Of a DNA stretch of 64,000 nt, positions 36,111-46,155 are shown in pieces. The stretch spans positions 2,008,027 through 2,072,026 of the forward strand of contig NC_054390.1 in the NCBI RefSeq assembly GCF_001625195.1, read 5' to 3'. The stretch comes from Drechmeria coniospora (lineage: Eukaryota; Ascomycota; Sordariomycetes; Hypocreales; Ophiocordycipitaceae). A program made the translations under genes and the position numbers. The notes beneath the pieces are model-generated. The model was not told the origin of the DNA and made no database searches. It saw only the letters and a list, made by a program, of their open reading frames with translations. How positions within the stretch are numbered: position 1 is the first letter of the stretch; each line of letters begins with the position of its first letter.

Positions 36111-37965
36111 AATAGTAAAGCGTAAGTAAGCTATAAAATAAAATACAAAACTTTAATTATACTAAAGGAAAAAACTAACCCTAAAGTACCCTTAATAAGG
36201 GCCTAACCTAATACTACTACTATAGATATATACTAGCTATACTACTTAGATTTATTAGTCTTTATATTCTTCTTATTCTTATCCTCTTTAGTATTCTCCT
36301 TAAGGAGGGTCTTAAAACTATTTATTATAGTACTTAAGTAGGGGTAGAATATTATTAAGGAGGGTAGAAGTAAAGGTATAAAATAAAGGTACTAAGTAAC
36401 TTAAGTAATATAAAGGGTAAAGGTAATAGAATAGTACAATAGAGTTATATTATTTATATAAAATAAGTACAACCTACTATTATTATAGGTAATATAAGGA
36501 GTAAAAAGGGTAAAATAATATAATAAGGGGGAACTATTTATATAAGACTTATATAACTTATAAATATTATAGTATATCTTAGCTAAGGTAGCTACTAACT
36601 TAGTACTAACGCCCTCTTGCGCTTACTAATAGTAGGTAAGACTATATATATTACTCTAAATACCTATTAGGGCCCGGGCTATACCCTAAGCAAATATACT
36701 AAGCTATACGCTTAGTATACTACTAAAATAGCTACTAGCCCGAGTTAGGGTTAAGGTATTAGCAGTAAGGATAAAGGTGCAATTTAGGTTATTATTATTA
36801 GCAATAGTAAAAGGGAAAATAATACCTAGTATAAGGGTAAGAGTATAGGTAGAGCATATAGGGGCAGGCTTTATTTCGGCTAGGGCTAAGGTATAAGCCT
36901 AAACTTAGCCTAAGGCTAGAAATTTAAGCAAAAGGATAGTACAAGTACTTAGTATAGTCCTAACCTTAGGGCAGGCCTTAACTAAAATATAAATATTATA
37001 CTAAGCATAAGTATAAAGGTTACATAAGGTATAATATAACTAAGGGTATACAATAAATAAATATAATACCTAAACGTATTTAGTATACGTATATATATAT
37101 ATACAGCAACTAGTACTACAGCCCAGTATATAGTCATTACGGCTACTAGTAATAAAACAATTAACGTAAGGGAGGTATATTTTATATACCTCCTCTAAGG
37201 TACAAACTCCTTATTAAAGGAGTTACCCTTTACTAAATATTTACCTAAAGCGTAACAGTAATCTAACTTATTAATATAGTAGCTATAATAAAGGCCTAAA
37301 CTATATCCAAAGGGAGGGGGAAAAGTACCTATAGCAATAGATATAATAATAGTAATAGTAATAATAAAAAGGTAAATAATTCCTCTATAAAGGAGGAGTA
37401 ATAATAGTAAAAATAAAACTAATAGTTCCTATTATTACTAGCTTATTAGCTAACAGCCCGAAGGATATATAGAACGGCCCTAATAAGGAAGCAGTAACCT
37501 ACCTTATAAGGGAGAAATAATAGTAATAAAAGAGTAAGTATAATAGGAAATAATAAATAAATTAATAATAAATTATATAGTAAGAAGCTAAAAAAATAAA
37601 TAAGTATAATAGTTAAAGGAAAAAGGAATAATAAAGTATAATAGGAAAAGAATAAAAAGGGTAATATAAAGGGAGTAGTAAAAGGGAAAAGTAAGGTAAC
37701 GCTAAGCGCCTTAAGTACTTAGGGAATACCTAGGGAATACCTAAGGAGGGGATAAAGCAAAATAGAGTTAGTTACCCTAAGCAACTAATAAACTCTAACT
37801 AAGGGACAATATAGGAAGGAAACTATATACACTAAGTACCTAATAAATACTAAAAAAAAAAAAAAAATTTAAAGGAGCTATAGATTAAGAAAACCAGCCT
37901 TAGGAAGGGCAGGTTAGCTATAACTATAGCTAGACTTTACTTTAAATAGGTAGAATAAGACAATA
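36111..37965 (+). mobile_element. Gypsy B extra 3' region between chromodomain and LTR
   Basis: About 1.85 kb of sequence homologous (inverted) to 2226-4080 of Gypsy A and, in the same orientation, to 41399-43416. It carries the decayed antisense Cys-rich frame near 37160-37310 and an A-run at about 37853-37867 that mirrors the T16 run at 2325-2340 of Gypsy A. No gag-pol domain is seen here. Confidence 0.7.
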
Positions 37966-38136
37966 TATTATAGTATTAGGCTTAGCTTAATATAGGAAAA
38001 CAAAGGAAACCAAAGGACCCACTAAGAAGAACGCATATAACTAAAAGCCCTAGTTATTAAGTAGTTTTCCCTCCTTTAAGTCTTTTAATAAATATTATTA
38101 AGAGTCCTAAAGCAGTCGCCTAGTAACTCCGTAACA
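37966..38136 (+). repeat. Gypsy B 3' LTR (171 bp)
   Basis: Starts TATTATAGTATTAGG and ends CTCCGTAACA (original terminal CA kept), followed by the ATTAG duplication at 38137-38141. Confidence 0.9.
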
Positions 38137-38141
38137 ATTAG

Positions 38142-41100
38142 TTAGTTTAGCTATAGAGCTTAGTACTTTATTAGGAAAGGTATTTAATAATAGTAAGGAG
38201 CTTCTTATTATAAATAGTATAATTAGCTTTAGCTAAAAATATATAAGTAAAAAAGTATATTATTAATTATAGTACCTTATTATTATAATATTATAAAAGT
38301 ACCTTATTAATATAATATCCTAAGGTATTAACTTTAAGTATTATTTTATAAGTATAATTAAAGGTAGTAAGAATAAGGTAAAAAGTAAAAAGGTTTTTAA
38401 ATATATTAAATACTTCTTTAGCTAAGAAGGAAAGGAAAAAAGAAATAAATATTACTTTTTTAGTAAAAGTAGTAAGGGGTTTTACTAAATAATTATAATT
38501 ATTAATAAATTATTAGTAAAAGTTTATAAAGCCTAAAAGGCTATAGACCCCCTTAACTATAGTAAGTAGTACTTAGTTATAAATTACCTTAACCTTATTA
38601 GGATTTATCTTAATACTTTAGCTATTTAAAAAATTATACTAAAGTATTTAACTTTTATAGCTTTAAATATATATTTATTAATATTAACTTAAAGGTTAGT
38701 ATTTTAAAGTTTATTAAAAATCTATTAAACCTTATAATAATAGTCCTAAAGAAACCCTAAGAAATAAATAAGTATATTATTTATATATATAAAGTAAAAG
38801 ATATTAAAGTATTTATAAAATATATAGTTAATATACTACTAAAAGATAGTAGGAGTAAAGGTAAGGTTAAATAGAATAATAAGTAATTTAAAAAAAGCTA
38901 AATTAAATATAAAAAGTAGTTTTTTACTTATTACCTTTTTTTACCTATAGGTAGTAAAATACTAAAATAATATTAAGTTTAATAAGCTATTAAGCTTAAG
39001 AGATTTAATAAAAGGTCTTTTAAATAAGGGGAAAGGAAAAATAGTTTTTAATTATAATAGTATTAAGTCCTTTATAATTAATATAAAAATAAAAGCTACC
39101 TTTAGGTTTTTTAATAAAGAGAACTAAAGTAATAGCTAGAAAATAATTAATATAAATAAATCTTTTATTTAATAGTTTATATAGTATTTTTTTAAAGAAT
39201 AAGTAATTCTTTTTATAATATAATATAAAGGGGGCCCTAAAATAATTACTTTTTAAAGCTATTTTTATTTTTCTTTAAGGGAATACTATAATTTAAGTAG
39301 CCTTAAAGGGGTAGAAATTAATTAACTTAGTAATAATTAAAGAGAGGAAAAAAGTTATAGTAATATATTAAAAGAGTAGTATAAAAGTTATTAGTAATTT
39401 TAAGCTAAAGGGCCTTTTTAATATTAACTAAAAAGATAGTAAAGATTTAAATTAAAGAGTTTTTCTTTTAGTATTAAATATAGGTTAAAAAGGAATTACT
39501 ATAAATTTATTAAATTTATTATTAAAAGTATAAGGGTTTTTAGTAGTAATAATAAGTAAGGTTCTAAACCTAAGTATTAAAAGACTTAATATAAAGCTAT
39601 TATTTAGTAAGTAAAATAGTAATATTTTAGTATTATATTTATTTTAGGGTTAGGATAAGATTATAATATTAATTTAAAATTATATAATAAAAGATATTTT
39701 GAAAGTAGTCTTTTATATTAATTTAAGTATAGGCTATTTTAAATATTTAGGTAATAACGTAGTTCTAAAAGCCTTATAGGTCTTAAGGGGAAATAAAAAT
39801 ATATATTAATTAAGCTTTTTCTATAAAGGTATTACTAATAAATATATAAATAGTTAAGCCTATATTTATAAGGGTCTTTTTAGTATAATAAATTAAATTA
39901 ATTATAATAGGAATTAAAAAAGAAAGGAAAATTAAACTTATTTTATTTAGTAAGCTTAAAAAATAGTTTTTCTTAAAGTTTATTTATTTTCCTAATTTAA
40001 AATAGTATTCTTATTATATTCCTTAATAATACTTATAAGAATAGGTATATCTTATAGTACTTAAATTTTAGGATTTATATTTTACTTTTATAATAAGATA
40101 GGTAGTAAGAGTAAGTAAATTTATATATAATAATTCTTTTTAGTATAATAAAAGTAAATTCTTTTTTACTTTTAGTAATTAAGTTCTATAGCTAAAATAT
40201 ATTAAGCTTATTTTTTATAAAGGAGTTTATTACTTATAGTAAGGTTAACTTATTACCTATATAAGTATTTATTACCTTTAGTAAAATTAGCCTATTAAAT
40301 ATAAGTAGGCTTAGTAAGTTTAGCTTACTAAATAAAGGTAGTCTTAGCCCCTTTAGTATAATAGTTAGTAGGGTAATAAGATAATTAGTATATAAGGGAG
40401 TTAAAATAATTAATAATTATACTAACTTAATAGGTAAAGGTAAGGAAGTTATTATATATAAGGTTAAAATTAAAAAGTAATACTTAGTAGAAGTTTTTAA
40501 AAAAAATAGTTTTAAGGTAATTAATCTTAATAGCTTTAGGCTAATTAGAGCTATTAACTTTAAGTAATACTTCTTTAAAAATTAAAAGGAACTTTATAAA
40601 TATAATAGTTTAGTAAAGCTAAAAGAGTTTCTTAAGGGCTTTTTTAGCTTAGTTTAGGTTACTATAGATTTTATTTAACTTTTAAATAATTAATTAATAG
40701 TTAAATTTACTTAATTTCTATTTATACTTAAACTAAAAGGTTAGTATTTTTTTAATTTTTAGTTTAAGTTAGCTAAAAATATAATAAAACCAAGCTTTAT
40801 TATTATTAATAGCTATACCTTTAAGTTCGATTTTAGCCTTAATTTTTAATACCTAAAAGGAAAAAAAGACTAAATTACTATTAAATAAGGTTAGGTAAAG
40901 TATAGGGTAGGCTATAAGGGCTATAGTAGTAAAAGGTATTAATTTAAGGGTAAAGGTAAGGAACTTTTTACTTATTCCTTTAAGCTATTTAAGGTATACC
41001 TAAAGTAAGTAAAAGGAGGTAATAATTTTAAGTAAAGTTAGATTAAAACTTAAAGTAAAACTACTTAATTAATTTAAGGAGTATATTTTATTAAGGCTTT

Positions 41101-41398
41101 AGGTAATAGTTAAATAAGTAGTATAAGTAGTAGAGTTAAATATTTTAGTAAACTTAGTATTTACTAAATAATTATCTTAGGGGTAGGTTAATAAAGTTTA
41201 AAAATAATATTATAAGGCTAATTAGTAGGAAGGTAGTATATATAAAGACTATAGAATTTTTAAATTAAAGAGAAATAAAAAAAATAAAAAACAATAAAGG
41301 TAAAAAGAAAGAGCCTATATACCTAAATAGTTTACGTATTACGTAACAAAGAGTATAGGGTAGGCTAGGAAGAAAATATAATATATAATATTATTATA
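38142..41398 (-). mobile_element. Old Gypsy-2 element, right part with 5' LTR
   Basis: On the minus strand 38400-38700 reads as Gypsy RT thumb and RNase H (INPNKVKVI, GVYSLLGFINFY, YLVKPLTTFTKK), clearly Ty3/Gypsy but a different family from Gypsy A/B. Gag should lie near 40000-41100 but is not readable. The right end, 41208-41398, is a 191-bp LTR homologous to the well-preserved solo LTR at 44251-44434. This is the most AT-rich and therefore probably the oldest layer of the nest. Confidence 0.65.
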
Positions 41399-43568
41399 GT
41401 AATAAGAAAATCCCTATATAAATAATAAAGTATAAGTAAGCTATAAAATAAAATATAAAAATTTAAATATACCAAAGGAAAAAACTAACCTTAAGGTAAC
41501 CTTAATAAGAACCTAACCTAATACTACTATAAGTAAACTATTCTTATAATTACTTTAAGATATAAATATATATTAGCTATATTACTTAAACTTATTAAAT
41601 TCCCTTAAGCCTTTTAAGCTTTTTATTTTTTATTTTTACTTTTAGCCTTTTTAATATCGTTTTTAGGAAAAGTTTTAAAATTATTTATTATAGTACTTAA
41701 GTAAAAGTAAAATAAAACTAAAAAAGAAAAACTAATATATTAAGTAATAAAGGGGGTAAAAGGAATAAGATAATATAATAAAAATATATTATTTATATAA
41801 AATAAGTATAACTTACTATTATTATAGGTAATATAAAGGGTAAAAAGAGTAAAAATAATATAATAAAGGAAAATTACTTATATAAGACTTATATAATCTA
41901 TAAATATTATAGTATATTATAACTAAAATAGCTATTAATTTAATACTAATACCTTCCTATACTTATTAATAGTAGGTAAGGCTATATATATTATTTTAAA
42001 TACCTATTAAGGTTTAAGCTATACTTTAAGTAAATATATTAAACAATATACTTAGTATAGTATTAAAATAACTATTAACCTAAGATAGGGTTAAAGTATT
42101 AATAATAAAAATAAAAGTATAATTTAAGTTATTATTACTATTAAAAATAGTAAGGGAGGAAATAATATTTAATATAAAGGTAAAGGTATAAGTAAAATAT
42201 ATAATAGTAGGCTTTATTTTAATTAAGACTAAAGTATAGGCCTAAACCTAACCTAAAACTAAAAATTAAAATAAAAAAATAATATAAGTACTTAATATAA
42301 ATCCAACTTTAAAGTAAGCCTTAACTAAAATATAAATATTATACTAAGTATAAATATTAAAATTATATAAAGTATAATATAGCTATAGGTATATAGTAAG
42401 TAAATATAGTACCTAAATATATTTAGTATATATATATATAATTAGTACTATAGTTTAGTATATAGTTATTATAGCTATTAGTAATAAGATAATTAATATA
42501 GGAAAGGTATATTTCTTATACTTTCTTTAAAGGAGTAAACTTCTTATTAAAGGAATTACCTTTTACTAAAAAGTTACCTAAAGTATAATAATAATTTAAC
42601 TTATTAATATAATAGTTATAATAAGGGCCTAAACTATATTTAAAGGGGGGGGGGGGGGGGTACTTATAGTAGTAAATATAATAGTAATAATAATAGTAGT
42701 AAAAAAGGTAAATAAATTCTTAATAAAAAGCTAGAAATATTAATAATACTTTCTATATAAAATATAACAAATATAGTAAGAAATAATAACTTACCCTATA
42801 AGAAAAGAATAATAATAATAAAAAGAAATTAATAGTTCTTATTTATATTAGCCTATTAGCTAATTACTTAAGGAATATATAAAATAGCTCTAATAAGGAA
42901 GTAATAACTTACCTTATAGTAAAAAAATAATAACAATAAAGAAATAAGTATAATAAAAGGTAGTAAAAAAGTTAATAATAAAAATTATATAGTAAGGAGC
43001 TAAAAAATAGGTAAGTATAATAATTAAAGGAAGAAGAAATAATAAAATATAATAGGAAAGAAATAAAAAGGTTAATATAAAAAGAATAATAAAAGGGAAA
43101 AGTAAAGTAATATTAAATACTTTAAGTATTTAGTAAATACTTAAGGAGGGGATAAAGTAAAGTAAAACTAATTACTTTAAGTACTTAATAAATACTTAAG
43201 GAGGGGTTAAAATAAAATAAAATAAATTATTTTAAGGAATTAGTAAACTCCTAAGGAGGGAATAATATAAAGAGAAAGCTATATATACTAAGCGCTTAAT
43301 ATATACTTAAATGATTTTTTTAAAAGCTATAATAATAAGAAAGGCTAGCCTAAGGAAGGGTAGTTTAGCTATAACTATAAATAGACTTTACTTTAAATAA
43401 GTAAAATAATACTGTATATTATAGTATTAGGCTTAGCTTAATATAAAAGAATAAAAGGAACTAAGGGACCTACTAAAAAGAATATATAAAACTAAAAGCC
43501 CTAATTACTAAGTAGTTTTCCTTTTATTATTAAGAGCCCTAAAGCAATTACTTAGTAACTCTATAATA
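41399..43568 (+). mobile_element. 5'-truncated Gypsy (A/B family), 3' part with LTR
   Basis: Aligns with 36085-38136 of Gypsy B in the same orientation but more strongly RIP-mutated. It begins abruptly next to the Gypsy-2 LTR at 41398 within the chromodomain region and ends with a 3' LTR at 43417-43568 (152 bp, with an internal gap). It contains a run of 16 G at 42645-42660, the counterpart of the C12 run in Gypsy A. Confidence 0.8.
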
Positions 43569-43840
43569 AGTACAGCCTAACCCTATAATAGTAATAGAAT
43601 TTTAAAGTATAGTAAATAAAAATATATAATTTATATATTTAACTATATATAGGATACATAAGTTATAAGGTATACTATAGGTATATAGGCCTTATAAGTA
43701 AATATAAAGTATAGTACTTGTACTAAGTACAAATATTAATAAATCTTTTAATAGTTTAGCTATTTAGCCTAATAGTTAACTAATTTATTATTAATATAAG
43801 TATACCTCCCTATATATATTATATAAGTAACTAATATATA
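43569..43840. other. AT-rich spacer, no recognised content
   Basis: About 270 bp of AT-rich sequence between the truncated Gypsy and the next solo LTR. I see no gene, LTR or array in it. Confidence 0.6.
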
Positions 43841-44037
43841 TGTAAGGCTAGGCGCACGGGTAAAGCCCGGGTAGACAGGAAGGTGGGGCAGCCTAGGAGT
43901 AGGGTACGCCCCGGCTACAAAAGGAACATAAGCCCAAAAACTCAAGAAGGGCCAAGCTTTAGTCTTGAATACTACTCAATTTCTGAAAGAAGGCTCACTT
44001 ACTTACCTGACTGTTGTTAACTGATCCGCGCGTTACA
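43841..44037 (+). repeat. Solo LTR, family X (197 bp), well preserved
   Basis: Starts TGTAAGGCTAGGCG and ends CGCGCGTTACA, with target duplications ATATA at 43836-43840 and 44038-44042. GC content is high and RIP signs are few, in contrast to its AT-rich surroundings. A RIP-altered copy in inverse orientation lies at 61178-61376. No internal domain of the parent element is in the window, so its superfamily is unknown. Confidence 0.85.
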
Positions 44038-44250
44038 ATATATTACAATATATTACTAAGACTTACTTATTAATATATATAAATAGATAAATATTGCTTA
44101 ATACTATAAATATATATATATATATAAATATAAGAATACTTTTAAATTGAAATAGGTATAAATACTATAAGGAAACTCCTAAGTAATTAAGGAAAGGACC
44201 CCTAGAGTTCTTATAAGAACTACTATAAAATAATTACAAGATTATATTTG

Positions 44251-44434
44251 TAACGATATCGTATATTGTACTCTCTTCCTAGCCTACCCTACACTCTCTA
44301 TTACGTAATGCGCGGACCGTCTGGGTATATAGGCCCTTCCTTTCCGCCCTTACTGTTTTCTGTCTCTTTTCTTCCTCAGTTCGAAAATTCTAGTCTTTGC
44401 GCATACTGCCTTCCTGCTAGTCAGCTTCGTAACA
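44251..44434 (+). repeat. Solo LTR, family Y (184 bp), well preserved
   Basis: Starts TGTAACGATATCG and ends AGCTTCGTAACA, with target duplications ATATT at 44246-44250 and 44435-44439. It is the inverse-orientation relative of the decayed LTR at 41208-41398, which ties it to the Gypsy-2 family. The ORF at 44266-44451 is inside it and is not a gene. Confidence 0.85.
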
Positions 44435-44976
44435 ATATTATAAGGAATTAATAGTAGTTAAGCTTAACTATGCTTCGTCCTTTTACGTATAAAGTAAAAG
44501 CTATAGAGAAAAGGGAAAACGTTATTATTTAAACTAAATATATTACTAAATAATATATATATGTATTTTAATACATATTATTTAGCTTAATATACTTATA
44601 ATTAATAGATATATATACATATGTATATATTATTAAGTACGTATGATTATATATTTCAATTTTTTAACAGAAATATATTTAATATGTATGTTTGCTATTG
44701 GTCATTGGCCTGTGTGTAGATATATTTTAGGCAGGCATACCTGGTGAATACGTCCCTCCCAATAACCTTGGCGCGCCAAACTATAGCACTTCGTCCGTAC
44801 CATTCCACAAGTTATGAACACGCTCCGTTGCCAGTGTCCCTAACCAAGCATCGCTGGCTCGCTTTGTCTTCACGTCGAGGTTTAGGAAGACTCCGGCAGG
44901 AACGAACGTGTCACCACTGCCGAACCATATCACCGTTGCGCCAATCCTTTGACCATCACCACCCTAATTTGGCATC
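44435..44976 (+). promoter_or_regulatory. Upstream region of RPN12
   Basis: 44440-44700 is AT-rich with imperfect inverted repeats (around 44546-44585) and no gene. From about 44700 base composition becomes balanced, marking the edge of the gene island. The last 270 bp is the likely promoter and 5' UTR of RPN12 and contains the 12-bp palindrome TTGGCGCGCCAA at 44768-44779. No TATA box is evident. Confidence 0.5.
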
Positions 44977-45869
44977 ATGCCCGACAACGACCTCCTCACC
45001 CAAGTCCTGAGCCAGCTCAAGCACTCCCCATCCATGAGCTGGGCTGAAGCCAGCAAATTGCTTTCCATCGCAAAGCTTGCCCTTCTCAAACTTAATGCCC
45101 TCACGCCAAAAGCAGAAGTATCGACAGACCTCCTTTGTCTCGCCCGCGAGACCTATGAACAGGGAGCCCTCTTTGCCATCCGCGCCCGAAACCCTGACGC
45201 CTTTACCCGCTATGTCCAGCAACTTCAACCGTTTTACGAGTTGCCCTCTACGCGTCTCCCCCCGAACGTGCCAGAGCGCAACAAGGTCACCGGCCTAAGT
45301 TTACTTCTTTTCCTTACTCAAGGTCGTTATGGCGAGTTCCACTCAGAGCTCGAGAGCCTCGCCTACAGAGATGGGGGCGGCAGTTGTGATGTTGAGGGGG
45401 ATCGATATCTCGGATACCCGATCAGGCTCGAGAGATGGCTGATGGAAGGAAGCTACGATCGCGTCTGGAGGGCAATGAAGAGCAGCGAAGTGCCATGTGA
45501 CGAATACAGCGTGTTCTCGGAGGTAAGCGACACCCAAGTCTTGTGGTCCGCTCTGTCAGTCATACCGACTAACGCTGGCTTCTTACTCGCCAGATCTTGA
45601 AAAACCAGATTCGATCCGAGATAGCCAGCAGCAGTGAGCGTGCTTATCCCTGTCTCCCAATCAGCTCTACAAAATCCCTTCTGTTCCTTGATTCGGAAGG
45701 GGATGTCATCCATTTTGCCCATCGTCGTGGCTGGGCTGTGAAGGATGGCCATATATTCTTTCCAAACGTCGCAGACGCCAGTGAAGTGGGTGTACAGAGC
45801 AAAGATGTGAGTCAGATGATGATAGAGAACACCCTGGGCTATGCGCGTGAGCTCGAGACAATTGTGTAG
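44977..45869 (+). CDS. RPN12: 26S proteasome regulatory subunit Rpn12 (PSMD8)
   Basis: Two exons, 44977-45522 and 45594-45869 (71-nt GTAAGC...CAG intron, phase 0), give 273 residues, the normal length for Rpn12. Rpn12 is a lid subunit of the 19S particle that degrades ubiquitinated proteins, and it is incorporated late in lid assembly. The N-terminal part is the helical repeat region of the PSMD8/CSN8/eIF3K family (LLTQVLSQLKH...FALYD-type helices, GRYGEFHSELE). The second exon reads ILKNQIRSEIASSSERAY, SLLFLDSEGDVIHFAHRRGW and ends ENTLGYARELETIV, all hallmarks of fungal Rpn12. The 44977 ATG gives the family N-terminus (MPDNDLL). The gene converges on alpha-COP with 286 bp between stops. Assignment rests on recognised family sequence, and the splice sites are inferred from frame. 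Confidence 0.93.
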
Positions 45870-46155
45870 CGAGGAGGGGTAGTTGGCTCAATGTACCAAG
45901 CTGCGATCAATCATGTGCGGCTTTCTAGGCACGCATGCAACTTTAGTCCAGTGCAACTAGTCACTCAAAAAAAGGATAGATTTGCATTCTGCAGACGTGG
46001 AGAATAAACAATGTTACAATCCGATTCCGTCCCCTGACACCGCCACTGACGAAAACTTCCGCATCCGATAGTTTCCCACTATGCCAGTGGCAACAAGGTG
46101 AATGAATGCTGCTTGGTTCGATGGCTATAGCCTTCCGCATCATTCATTAGTCATC
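45870..46155. other. Convergent 3' intergenic region RPN12/alpha-COP
   Basis: 286 bp between the two stop codons, expected to hold both 3' UTRs. I see no further gene. Confidence 0.6.

Larger units (their letters stand above)
24488..38136 (+). mobile_element. Gypsy B: chromodomain Ty3/Gypsy, split by Copia C
   Basis: A second copy of the Gypsy A family on the plus strand, with target duplications ATTAG at 24483-24487 and 38137-38141. Its 5' LTR is 24488-24532 plus 30807-30932 (45 + 126 = 171 bp), split by Copia C. Its 3' LTR is 37966-38136, also 171 bp. Without the insert and its duplicated GGAAC it is 7375 bp, against 7395 bp for Gypsy A. It is more RIP-mutated than Gypsy A. Confidence 0.9.

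Noticed and set aside
44266..44451. 61-codon ORF upstream of RPN12
   Set aside because: It falls inside the family Y solo LTR.
46113..46125. GGTTCGA-type strings considered as tRNA B-boxes, here and at 48684
   Set aside because: No matching A-box or cloverleaf is present around them, and the second is inside alpha-COP coding sequence. No tRNA or rRNA gene is supported in the window.
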